Shown in pieces: positions 1 through 6,455 of a stretch of DNA of 6,567 bases. Both the position numbers and the translations under genes were made by a program. The notes under the pieces are model-generated. The model ran no database searches, was not told the origin of the DNA, and worked only from the letters and a program-made list of their open reading frames with translations. The stretch is from Nitrococcus sp. (GTDB lineage Bacteria > Pseudomonadota > Gammaproteobacteria > Nitrococcales > Nitrococcaceae), in NCBI GenBank assembly GCA_030452365.1, contig JAKDMK010000134.1:1-6567 (forward strand), in the 5' to 3' direction. The first letter of the stretch is position 1. Each line of letters opens with the position of its first letter.

Positions 1-23
1 AAAAAAGGATAGTCCATACTACC
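1..23 (-). terminator. Probable intrinsic terminator overlapping the TPM stop codon
   Basis: Read on the minus strand, GGTAGT pairs with ACTATCC (one bulged T) around the loop ATGG, and six T residues follow at the window edge. The 5' arm includes the stop codon TAG and the last two bases of the final Trp codon. The stem is short, so the terminator would be weak to moderate. The T-run continues to base 1, so its full length cannot be seen. It fits the end of the lemA-TPM transcript. Confidence 0.5.
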
Positions 24-768
24 AGCTTGCTCCGGCGCCGCCACCGCCGAAACCTCCACCTCCGCCGCCAAAACCACCTCCACCGCCAAAGCCGCCCCCA
101 TGCCCGCCACGGCCCAAGAGGCTACCCAGGAGCGCCCCGGCCAGCAATGCACGGCCGCCTCGGCCCCTGCCGCCGCGGAGGAAAGTGGTGACGATGACCA
201 TTAATACAAACAACACGACGGCCATGGGCAGCTCGGGTGCACCGCTAGAGCGGGTGCGCGTATCCGTCGCCTGCGCTTCAAGGGGCTTGCCACCCAGGAC
301 CTGCAATATCGCTTGGGTGCCACGGGTAATGCCACCGGCGAAATCGCCCTTCTTAAAGGCGGGTGCAATCACCTGATTGATGATCACCGAGGACTGCGCA
401 TCCGTCAGGCGCCCTTCCAGGCCATAGCCGACCTCGATGCGGATTCTGCGCTCGTCGCGCGCGACGATCAGTAGCGCCCCATTATCCTTGCCTTTCTGGC
501 CGATGCCCCAGAAGCGCCCCAGCTGGTAACCGAAATCCTCCATGGGATAGCCTTGCAGATTCGGCACCGTGACCACCACCACTTGTTCGGCGGTGGCTTT
601 CTCATGCGCCTCAAGCATCTTTGTCAGCCGGGATTCGACTGGCGCCTCCAGCAGCCCGGCCTGGTCCACCACCCGGCCGCTAAGCGAGGGGAAATCGGGC
701 TGCGCCTGGGCCGAAAGGGTAAACAACAACAAAAGCAGCAACGCGGGGAGTCGTAGATGATGCGTCAT
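19..768 (-). CDS. TPM-domain (YgcG-type) membrane protein with Gly-rich tail
   Basis: This 249-aa protein has a hydrophobic signal peptide (about residues 5-22, ending AQAQP). A TPM domain follows at about 30-160, recognisable from 'VVDQAGLL', 'EQVVVVTVPNLQGYPMEDFG', 'WGIGQKGKDNGALLIVARDERRIRIEVGYGLEG' and the 'INQVIAPAFKKGDFAGGI' stretch. One membrane helix lies at about 180-197, then basic RGGRGRGG, a second weakly hydrophobic stretch at 207-219, and a glycine/phenylalanine tail ending ASW. This is the usual YgcG-like layout: an extracytoplasmic TPM domain anchored by a C-terminal helix. Some plant TPM proteins act in photosystem II repair and have phosphatase activity, but the bacterial role is not settled. 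The start codon shares one base with the lemA stop (TGATG), so translation is probably coupled; no strong ribosome binding site is visible. The family and start are well supported, the function is not. Confidence 0.93.
   Translation of the reverse strand: MTHHLRLPALLLLLLFTLSAQAQPDFPSLSGRVVDQAGLLEAPVESRLTKMLEAHEKATAEQVVVVTVPNLQGYPMEDFGYQLGRFWGIGQKGKDNGALLIVARDERRIRIEVGYGLEGRLTDAQSSVIINQVIAPAFKKGDFAGGITRGTQAILQVLGGKPLEAQATDTRTRSSGAPELPMAVVLFVLMVIVTTFLRGGRGRGGRALLAGALLGSLLGRGGHGGGFGGGGGFGGGGGGFGGGGAGASW
40..110 (-). repeat. Low-complexity GGN/TTT repeat encoding the Gly-Phe tail
   Basis: The DNA repeats a pattern of GGN codons broken by single TTC/TTT codons. It encodes three to four short units of the form FGGGGG (residues about 222-246). 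The repeat is a coding low-complexity tract and could change length by slippage. Similar glycine-rich tails are usual in TPM/YgcG proteins. Confidence 0.8.
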
Positions 769-770
769 CA
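766..770 (-). other. TGATG stop/start overlap of lemA and the TPM gene
   Basis: The lemA stop TGA (770-768) and the TPM start ATG (768-766) share one A. This arrangement supports reinitiation or coupled translation and confirms both gene boundaries. Confidence 0.9.
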
Positions 771-1385
771 GAAGTTCACTTGGGGCGCTTGATCCGCATT
801 GTCGGCCGTAGCTTCGAAGTTTTCACGCAGCGGCAAATCGCTGTACAGAAGGCTGTGCCAGATTCGGCCGGGGAAGGTCCGAAGCTCGGTGTTGTAGCGA
901 TTGACGGCAAGGATGAAGTCGCGCCGGGCGACTGCGATCCGGTTCTCGGTGCCCTCCAGCTGGGATTGGAGCGCTAGGAAATTTTGATTCGACTTCAGCT
1001 CCGGGTAGCGCTCGGAGACCGCCATCAAACGACTCAGGGCGCCAGTGAGCTGGCTCTGTACCTGCTGGAATTGTTGCAGCTTCTGCGGATCGTCCACGAT
1101 GCTGGCATCTACCTGGATGGAGGTCGCCTTGGCGCGCGCTTCCACCACTGCGGTCAGGGTCTCCCTTTCCTGTTTGGCGAAGCCCTTTACCGTTTGCACC
1201 AGGTTGGGCACCAGATCGGCGCGCCGCTGATACTGGTTCTGCACCTGTGACCAGGCCGATTTGACCTGTTCGTCATAGGTGGGGATGTTATTAATGCCAC
1301 AGCCCGCCAAGAAGATGGGCATTATTAGGAGGGTGGCCAGTTGCCACCTCCATCTGCTCGGGGCTAACTCCTGCCTGCTTTGCAT
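768..1385 (-). CDS. lemA: LemA family lipoprotein
   Basis: This 205-aa protein is close to the usual LemA length. The N-terminus has a basic stretch (RWRW), a hydrophobic core and a lipobox LAGC with the lipidated cysteine at residue 29, so it should be an envelope lipoprotein. The mature part is the helical LemA domain, recognisable from 'YDEQVKSAWSQVQNQYQRRADLVPNLV' motifs (residues 37-63), the 'YPELKSNQNFL' stretch (127-137), 'EGTENRIAVARRDF' (144-157) and 'VNRYNTELRTFPG' (161-173). It ends with the common '..QVNF' type tail. An in-frame stop lies 27 bases upstream, so the marked ATG is the first possible start; the ribosome site (GGAA) is weak. LemA and TPM genes are commonly adjacent, and this pair overlaps by one base. 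The family's molecular function is not established. Confidence 0.94.
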   Translation of the reverse strand: MQSRQELAPSRWRWQLATLLIMPIFLAGCGINNIPTYDEQVKSAWSQVQNQYQRRADLVPNLVQTVKGFAKQERETLTAVVEARAKATSIQVDASIVDDPQKLQQFQQVQSQLTGALSRLMAVSERYPELKSNQNFLALQSQLEGTENRIAVARRDFILAVNRYNTELRTFPGRIWHSLLYSDLPLRENFEATADNADQAPQVNF

Positions 1386-1406
1386 ACTGTTTCCATTTTC
1401 GGCGTT

Positions 1407-1450
1407 AGATTAAGCGAACGCGTTGATTCTACAGCACGGGAGCTTAATCT
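1407..1450. repeat. 9-base inverted repeat upstream of lemA
   Basis: AGATTAAGC at 1407-1415 is the exact reverse complement of GCTTAATCT at 1442-1450, with 26 bases between. It lies 22-65 bases upstream of the lemA start and overlaps the only plausible -10 hexamer (TAATCT, minus strand). It could be an operator or a weak stem-loop, or chance. The role is inference. Confidence 0.4.
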
Positions 1451-1656
1451 GGCAGCTTAGGCGACTGTCTTCACGCGCCTTTCGGTTTGGCTGGTAGCTC
1501 CGTTCTCGGTGTGTTCGGACAGAGCGCCTCGCCCTTGCGCACGAACGCCTGGCTCATAGCGACTGCGTAACCGGTGTGATCGGCAGGAGTTCCCAAGGAC
1601 TTTCTCGTGCTCTAGCCTCTTGAAACCTCGTGGATTATTACCCATCTATCCGAACG

Positions 1657-1677
1657 AAAACGGTGAACGATTCACCG
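1657..1677 (-). terminator. Intrinsic terminator after the GT4-debranching enzyme operon
   Basis: On the minus strand, CGGTGAA and TTCACCG (1677-1671 and 1667-1661) form a perfect 7-bp stem with a 3-nt loop, followed at once by TTTT and a further T-containing stretch. It lies about 90 bases beyond the debranching enzyme stop, in the right orientation. The stem is G/C-containing but short. Confidence 0.6.
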
Positions 1678-1767
1678 AGAGCAATGCCATCGGAGGTAAT
1701 GAGTTTTGGATCTGGTACGTTACCATCCAAGTCGGTGCCCCCTTCGGGACCTGAGCGAGGTAAGATC

Positions 1768-3939
1768 TCAGACGATGACCGCCACCTCCAGGTCACCCTC
1801 CTTGCGCAGTACATTGACACCCACATCGTGCAAGTGGCGCCTAAGTTCGAGGTCAATCACGGCGTTGCCGAAGCGCAGATTCGTGATCTTGAGGCGCTGC
1901 ATATATTCAGGCAGGCGGGGGTGGTGAAACCGTAATTGGGGTTTCTCTTCTGAGAAGGTTAAGCCGAGGCAGGCTTGAAGCAGGTAAAATACCGTACCGC
2001 TTGCCCAAGCCTGGGGTGAACAGGCGACTGGATAGAGGGTAGGTCCCTGGCCAGGCGGACGGCCAAAACCACAAAACAACTCGGGCAAACGGTGTAAATC
2101 CATCACAATACTGGCGTCGAACAGCCCCGTCAGAATCTGTAATGCCTGCGCTTTAAACCCGTAGCGGGCTAGCCCCATAGCGGCGATAGCATTATCGTGG
2201 GGCCAGATGGAGCCATTATGATAAGACATGGGGTTGAAGCGGCGTTCAGTAGTGGCAATTGTTCGGATACCCCAGCCGCTAAAAGAAGCCTCGTTAATCA
2301 GGGTTTCCGCCAAGCGCTTGGCATATTTCCGACTAGCAATCCCACTAAAAAGCGCATGGCCAGCATTGGATGCGGTGACGCGGCAGGGCCGTTTGTGGCC
2401 ATCCAGCGCCAGCGCGAAGGTGCCGATATCATCGCACCAAAACGCTTGATTGAACTTTTCCTTGAGCGTGCGCGCTTGACGTTCCAATTCCGTGGCGCGA
2501 TTCATGTCATCGAGGAAAGTGGCCAATTTGGCGGCTGTTTTCTTAGCGTCGTAGACATAACCCTGTACTTCACATAAGGCAATGGGGCCTTCAGCGGGGC
2601 TCCCATTTTGGTGAAAAATAGAATCTTCGGAATCTTTCCACCCTTGGTGTACCAAACCGTTGCTGCTGTGCCGAGAATACTCTACAAAACCATCCCCGTC
2701 GCTATCACCGTAGTCGTCGATCCAAGCGAGCGCACATTCTATATTGGGCCAAATAGTTTCTAACAATTCTCGGTCGCCCGTACGCTGATAATAGGCCCCG
2801 GCTAGCACGACGAATAAAGGTGTGGCATCTACGCTGCCATAATAGCGCCCAAAAGGCACCTCGTGGAGGGCTGCCATCTCCCCTTGGCGCGCCTCGTGGA
2901 GAATCTTGCCGGGTTCGGCATCCTGAGCGGGAGTTTCTTCCTTGGCCTGAGTTGTCGCCAGAAAACTTAATACACCTCGCGCTAGTTTTGGATTGAGCCA
3001 CAAGTACTGCAACGCCGTGATGATCCCATCACGCCCGAAAGGGGTGCTAAACCAAGGCACCCCTGCGTAGGGATAATCCCCTTGCAAGGTCTGGGTAGTC
3101 AGCATCTGCAGGTCCGCCGCCGAGCGATTAAGCCAGTCATTGAACTGCTCGTTGCTAGTGAAAACGCACCCTATCCGCTCACGGTCGGCTGTTCCCGCAT
3201 TATTGCTGTGGGAAAGGGCTGTTTTATACGCTAGAACAGGCGCTTTTTTAGCGTTTGTTTCACAGGCGATAGTGAAGTAGAGCGATTTTTCCTCTTTGGG
3301 CGGCAGTTGAATGTGGAAATATATGCGACCGTCCTCTTGCCGGTCCGGCGGTTGACTGAAAAGAATGCGGGTGCGGCGAGTCTCACCATCTAAACCTTGA
3401 TAGCCGAGTACGAGTTCTTGTTCCTTATGTTGTACCGGCAGATCTTGACCACGTGTAACGCGCTTAGCACCACGGACTTCGAAGATATCCGCATAATCGG
3501 CGCCAAACTGAAAGTCTAAATGGAGGCTGATGATCTTATCCCCATAGTTGAAAAGGCGCATGTGTTCATAATGCGTACCTTCCCAGAGCAGCTTGCTGCG
3601 GAAAATATGCAAGGTTCCTTTGTGAGTCACAAGTTGATTATCTTTATAGAGATCCGATGTGGTGAGATCCACCGTCAACAGGGTGTTGTCTTGTTTGACA
3701 GTAGAATTCAGGACCAATGGTCGCCTTTCATTAATATTGAATTCGAAGTAAGAGAGGAAACGTGTATCTTGGTGGTAAATTCCCTGTTCGCCTATGCCGA
3801 GGTGTTGGATGTCGCCGTAGCGGTCAAAGACGGCGAAAGTTTCGCCGTCCTTGAGCACGCAGGTACGGTCATCGGCCTGCGACGAAGTGGCAAGGACGTA
3901 CCATTGGTCGTTGATGCGAACTACATCATCTAATGCCAT
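1768..3939 (-). CDS. Amylo-alpha-1,6-glucosidase-type glycogen debranching enzyme
   Basis: This 723-aa protein has the two-part layout of bacterial GDE-type debranching enzymes. The N-terminal beta-rich domain covers about residues 10-230, with the characteristic 'LKDGETFAVFDRYGDI' (29-44) and 'GIYHQDTRFLSYFE' (53-66) motifs. The C-terminal (alpha/alpha)6-barrel glycosidase domain covers about 265-690. Its motifs are 'STPFGRDGIITALQ' (298-311), a D-rich 'DSDGDGFVEY' (412-421), 'QGWKDSEDS' (432-440), 'NGSIWPHDNA' (575-584) and 'ACSPQAWASG' (639-648). The acidic residues in GRDG and GWKDS are the likely active-site positions by family resemblance. It lacks the 4-alpha-glucanotransferase half of eukaryotic debranching enzymes. 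The expected reaction is hydrolysis of alpha-1,6-linked glucose from glycogen or related glucans in the cytoplasm; no signal peptide is seen. It starts 8 bases after the GT4 stop, with a GGTAGG element in the end of that gene as possible ribosome site. The real substrate is not shown. Confidence 0.92.
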   Translation of the reverse strand: MALDDVVRINDQWYVLATSSQADDRTCVLKDGETFAVFDRYGDIQHLGIGEQGIYHQDTRFLSYFEFNINERRPLVLNSTVKQDNTLLTVDLTTSDLYKDNQLVTHKGTLHIFRSKLLWEGTHYEHMRLFNYGDKIISLHLDFQFGADYADIFEVRGAKRVTRGQDLPVQHKEQELVLGYQGLDGETRRTRILFSQPPDRQEDGRIYFHIQLPPKEEKSLYFTIACETNAKKAPVLAYKTALSHSNNAGTADRERIGCVFTSNEQFNDWLNRSAADLQMLTTQTLQGDYPYAGVPWFSTPFGRDGIITALQYLWLNPKLARGVLSFLATTQAKEETPAQDAEPGKILHEARQGEMAALHEVPFGRYYGSVDATPLFVVLAGAYYQRTGDRELLETIWPNIECALAWIDDYGDSDGDGFVEYSRHSSNGLVHQGWKDSEDSIFHQNGSPAEGPIALCEVQGYVYDAKKTAAKLATFLDDMNRATELERQARTLKEKFNQAFWCDDIGTFALALDGHKRPCRVTASNAGHALFSGIASRKYAKRLAETLINEASFSGWGIRTIATTERRFNPMSYHNGSIWPHDNAIAAMGLARYGFKAQALQILTGLFDASIVMDLHRLPELFCGFGRPPGQGPTLYPVACSPQAWASGTVFYLLQACLGLTFSEEKPQLRFHHPRLPEYMQRLKITNLRFGNAVIDLELRRHLHDVGVNVLRKEGDLEVAVIV

Positions 3940-3947
3940 GGGTCAGT

Positions 3948-5000
3948 TTAACCTACCAGTCTTGGTTGGAAGGTGGGTGTCTGAATAATAGCCTGGTACA
4001 CTTCGAGGTAGTCTTTGGCCATGCGTCGAGCAGAAAACCGTTCTTCGAATACCTGACGGCAACACAGGCGGCTTATTTCGCTTATTCTTTTTACCGCCGC
4101 CAATGCCTGATCTACATTTTCAACGATAAAACCCGTTTCGCCATTTTGTATCACTTCAGGGACAGAGCCTCGGCGGTAGGCGATCACAGGCGTACCACAA
4201 GCCATAGCTTCAATCATGACTAGCCCAAAGGGTTCCGGCCAATCGACCGGGAACAGCAGCGCATCGGCTTGGCCAAGGAATTCATTTTTCTCCTTTTCGC
4301 CGATTTCTCCAATATAGTGGACTAGGGGGTGGGCCAACAGGGGCTTGATTTGATCCTCGAAATACTCTTTATCGGCTTTGTCCACTTTCGCTGCAATGCG
4401 GATCTCCATGCCCGCACGGATGGCAATTTCGATTGCCCGATCGACTCCTTTTTCCGGCGAGATGCGGCCAATAAAGGCGAGATAATTGTTCGGTTGCGGA
4501 TGAAAAGTATAGAGTCTCTCTGGTAGGCCATGATAGACCGTATCCTGCCAATTAGCAAAAGACAGGGGTCGCCGTTGATCATTGGAAATTGATACCACAA
4601 GCATCTCTCGGAAACGCTGGTATAGAGGAACCAGGTCGGGAATATCTAGCCGCCCATGCAGGGTGGTAACATGGGGAATGTGAAGCGCACGGACTAGCGG
4701 GAAATGCAAATAGTCGATATGGAAATGAATAATGTCAAAGTTGGAGGCTAGCGCTGCTACGTTATCCAACATGAGGATGTGGTGTGCCACGGGATCCTGA
4801 CAATGACGATCAAGCCGTAAAGCTTGCTCCACCATAGGATACAGTCTAGCGCTGGTAATAGAGTCGCCGCTGGCAAAAAGGGTAACGTCATGCCCCTGAT
4901 TCATGAGCTCTTCGGTCAGATAAGAGACGATGCGTTCCGTGCCTCCATAGTATTTCGGTGGGATGCTTTCGTAAAGGGGCGCAACCTGTGCAATTCTCAT
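3948..5000 (-). CDS. GT4 family glycosyltransferase
   Basis: This 350-aa protein is a GT-B fold glycosyltransferase. The N-terminal half begins with 'MRIAQVAPLYESIPP' and the 'YYGGTERIVSYL' acceptor-side motif (18-28), followed by 'DIIHFHIDY' (89-97) and 'HVTTLHG' (110-116). The C-terminal half has the nucleotide-sugar site: 'FIGRISPEKG' (176-185), 'EPFGLVMIEAMACGTPVIAY' (256-275) with the E-x7-E pair E256/E264, and 'GSVPEVIQNGETGFIV' (278-293). The product would be a cytoplasmic retaining transferase; donor and acceptor sugars cannot be read from sequence. It is the first gene of a two-gene operon with the debranching enzyme. An in-frame stop 24 bases upstream makes this ATG the first available start, although no good ribosome site precedes it (the nearest AGG is about 17 bases away). 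Function within glucan or compatible-solute metabolism is inferred from context. Confidence 0.92.
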   Translation of the reverse strand: MRIAQVAPLYESIPPKYYGGTERIVSYLTEELMNQGHDVTLFASGDSITSARLYPMVEQALRLDRHCQDPVAHHILMLDNVAALASNFDIIHFHIDYLHFPLVRALHIPHVTTLHGRLDIPDLVPLYQRFREMLVVSISNDQRRPLSFANWQDTVYHGLPERLYTFHPQPNNYLAFIGRISPEKGVDRAIEIAIRAGMEIRIAAKVDKADKEYFEDQIKPLLAHPLVHYIGEIGEKEKNEFLGQADALLFPVDWPEPFGLVMIEAMACGTPVIAYRRGSVPEVIQNGETGFIVENVDQALAAVKRISEISRLCCRQVFEERFSARRMAKDYLEVYQAIIQTPTFQPRLVG

Positions 5001-5333
5001 GGGTTTTATGTCTGTACCTAATAGTTATTTGGAAGCAGTTTCCATTTGCGGGAGTTCGTTTTAATCCATTGAAGGAATAGGGACAAGGTATAGAAATTCC
5101 AAGCCCTCCCGGGTATAGGAAGCATAAACGCCTATTTCCGCGCAGGTCAACGGGTGATTCACGTGCAGCAGCGGGACATCCGCCCCGCGGCTACGGCGAA
5201 AACGGGGCGACCCCACCGGGCGCGAGGCGTGATTTGTTCCTTTGGACAGCACTTTCTGGCTTGGCCCAAGGCTGCGGCGGAACGCTCTCCTGCCACTGGC
5301 TAAAGGAAAGTGGCGTTGGGCTGTGTGTTGCGT

Positions 5334-5426
5334 CTGTCTGCCGCTGGCAGGGGTATCACCCAGTGGCTTATGGGCGGTGCCCGTTGTTCGGGCAAGACCC
5401 CTGTCTGCCACAGGCAGGCCCGTTGT
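5334..5426. repeat. Two-copy near-repeat with hairpin-forming units
   Basis: CTGTCTGCCGCTGGCAGG at about 5334-5351 and CTGTCTGCCACAGGCAGG at 5401-5418 match at 16 of 18 bases. Each copy can fold as CTGCC-3 nt-GGCAG, and the two differences both fall in the loop. Between and after them, GCCCGTTGT occurs at 5379-5387 and 5418-5426; the first copy forms a TGCCCG/CGGGCA hairpin. Function unknown. Confidence 0.5.
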
Positions 5427-5464
5427 CGGCGGCTGGCCTGTGCAATCGGCGCGGGAGCTTTGAC

Positions 5465-5500
5465 TAATTGGCGTTAACTCAGTTCGTTACACGCCAATTA
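5465..5500. repeat. Strong palindrome (14-bp stem, one bulge) before the Uma2 gene
   Basis: TAATTGGCGT at 5465-5474 is the exact reverse complement of ACGCCAATTA at 5491-5500. The stem extends by four more pairs (TAAC 5475-5478 with GTTA 5486-5489), with one bulged C at 5490 and a 7-nt loop. No T-run follows on either strand, so a classic intrinsic terminator is not well supported. It could be a dispersed palindromic repeat, a MITE-like remnant or an operator. Confidence 0.6.
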
Positions 5501-5606
5501 AACGTCCTGATTCCGGTGCGAATGCAACACCATAATTCGCTGGAAGTTTGTATTGGTCTGTCGTGTCACCGGTCCGTGCTGCGATCGACGGTAACGATGT
5601 CGATTC

Positions 5607-5610
5607 GAGG
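5607..5610 (+). promoter_or_regulatory. Ribosome binding site deciding the Uma2 start
   Basis: GAGG lies five bases before the ATG at 5616. It fixes the start of the Uma2 remnant, whose original frame is otherwise short (closed at 5781-5783). Confidence 0.6.
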
Positions 5611-5615
5611 TTGTT

Positions 5616-6221
5616 ATGGGTTTGCCGCTGCGTGATTCCCAACGCCACAGCTACGGTAAATACCGCACCTGGCCGGAAGACGTGCGCTATGAGCTGATTG
5701 ACGGGGTGGCTTATGCCATGTCCCCGGCACCGGTGCAGCTTGCACCAACGGTTGGTGGTAGAGCTGTTGCGCCAGATCGCTGATGCCCTGGAGGGCGGTC
5801 CCTGCGAGGTCAACGTGGCACCTTTCGACGTGCGCCTGCCGGGAGCGGACAAGGCCGACGATGACATCACCACCATCTTGCAACCGGACATCACGTGGTT
5901 TGCGACCCCACAAAACTCGACGCCGAGTGCTATCGTGGCGCCCCGGACTGGGTCATCGAGGTGCTTTCGCCTTACACCGCCGCCCACGACCAGACCGTGA
6001 AACCAGCCGCATTCGAACGGGATGGCGTCATGGAATGCTGGTTGGTGCATCCCACGGATCGCGTGGTCAGCGTTTACACTCTATCTGATGGTGAGTACGG
6101 GCGGCCCGCGATTCACGAACTGCAAGGGCAGCTCGTCTCGACGGCGGTTTCCGCTGTGGAGAATGACTGGGCTCGGGTGGTTGCGGGTTTGCCCGGTACC
6201 GGCGATCAGCCACCAGCGTAG
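5616..6221 (+). pseudogene. Uma2 family (DUF820) putative nuclease, broken by two frameshifts
   Basis: Read across three segments, this is a full-length Uma2 protein of about 200 aa. Segment one (5616-5741) gives 'RYELIDGVAYAMSPAP'. Segment two, in the next frame (5743-5894), gives 'HQRLVVELLRQIADALEG', 'VAPFDVRLPGAD' and 'ILQPDI'. Segment three, back in the first frame (5895-6221), gives 'CDPTKLDAECYRGAPDWVIE', 'VLSPYTAAHDQTVK' and 'CWLVHPTDRVV'. An extra T at 5740/5741 and a missing base after 5894 explain the shifts. Read without correction, translation stops at TGA 5781-5783. Uma2 proteins have a PD-(D/E)xK nuclease-like fold; the D of QPDI, the E of VIEVLSP and the K of HDQTVK fit it. 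The biological role of the family is unknown. The clear ribosome site and complete ends argue for recent decay, or for two base-calling errors if the assembly is poor. Confidence 0.85.
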
Positions 6222-6250
6222 AGGCTTCGCTCTAGAGGTGCGCAACAACC

Positions 6251-6406
6251 GTGACCAAAAAGAAATACGACCGCGCCGCGTTCGATGCGCAGGAATTGCG
6301 TGCAGACGTAACGCGATTCGTCGCGCTGGCCCGTTCCGGCGGCTACATCGGCGGCACGCGCGAAGTGTCGCGGCAGGAGCGCAGCAACTGGCGGCTTCGC
6401 GACTGA
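6251..6406 (+). pseudogene. Short ORF, probable N-terminal remnant of an unidentified gene
   Basis: A GTG-started frame encodes 51 aa: MTKKKYDRAAFDAQELRADV, then TRFVALARSGGYIGG, then a 'SRQERSNWRLRD' end before TGA. It starts 29 bases after the Uma2 stop with an AGAGGT ribosome site (6234-6239), which suggests a two-gene unit. The composition (charged, with an amphipathic helix and a G-G turn) is protein-like and not a shadow of another gene. The abrupt end after WRLR, followed in the +1 frame by protein-like 'LLHPRPAYPNAYVLVPSRR' (6408-6464), suggests a frameshift or internal deletion. I do not recognise the family. It could also be a genuine small protein. Confidence 0.45.
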
Positions 6407-6455
6407 TCTGCTGCACCCACGGCCGGCGTACCCTAACGCCTATGTGCTGGTGCCG

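Larger units (their letters stand above)
1386..1767. other. Intergenic region between lemA and the debranching-enzyme operon
   Basis: These 382 bases contain no convincing gene. Short open frames occur on both strands (for example 1457-1645 minus and 1630-1935 plus), but none has a recognisable protein, and the plus one runs into the coding end of the debranching enzyme. The region holds the lemA upstream sequence at its left side, with a 9-base inverted repeat, and the terminator of the minus-strand operon at its right side. I saw no tRNA-like fold. A TAATCT hexamer on the minus strand (within 1408-1414) could be a -10 element, but no matching -35 is convincing. Confidence 0.6.
5001..5615. 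other. Gene-poor region with short hairpins and near-repeats
   Basis: These 615 bases separate the divergent GT4 gene and the Uma2 remnant. Open frames exist (5061-5411 minus, 5234-5467 plus, 5487-6050 minus), but their products are rich in Arg, Ser, Gly, Pro, Trp or Cys without recognisable domains, and they overlap one another, so I do not call them genes. The GT4 promoter should lie in 5001-5060; I could not pick a convincing -35/-10 pair. The middle part (about 5290-5430) is GC-rich with several small hairpins, and a strong palindrome lies at 5465-5500. It may hold a decayed mobile or repeat element, but no transposase piece or terminal repeats were recognised. Confidence 0.55.

Noticed and set aside
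40..110. Repeat array that might suggest a CRISPR or tandem repeat locus
   Set aside because: It is a coding glycine/phenylalanine tail without spacers.
1457..1645. Minus-strand open frame of 62 aa between lemA and the debranching enzyme
   Set aside because: Arg/Ser/Gly-rich product without recognisable domain or ribosome site; it lies in the intergenic region just beyond the operon terminator.
1733..1752. Hairpin with CCCTTCGGG core just after the debranching enzyme stop
   Set aside because: The stem needs bulges beyond three pairs and no T-run follows; the hairpin at 1661-1677 is the better terminator.
1630..1935. Plus-strand open frame of 101 aa
   Set aside because: More than half overlaps the well-supported end of the debranching enzyme on the other strand; no domain seen.
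3520..3933. Plus-strand open frame of 137 aa inside the debranching enzyme
   Set aside because: Fully antisense to conserved N-terminal domain coding sequence; it is a shadow frame.
5061..5411. Minus-strand open frame of 116 aa before the GT4 gene
   Set aside because: Composition is rich in Arg, Ser, Gly and Pro with no domain, it spans the hairpin cluster, and no convincing ribosome site is present. A decayed gene cannot be excluded.
5740..5895. Programmed ribosomal frameshifting in the Uma2 gene
   Set aside because: It would need a shift in one direction and then the opposite one within 150 bases. No slippery heptamer or stimulatory structure was seen at either site; mutation or base-calling error is simpler.
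5487..6050. Minus-strand open frame of 187 aa across the Uma2 region
   Set aside because: It is antisense to recognisable Uma2 coding segments, and its product has no known features.
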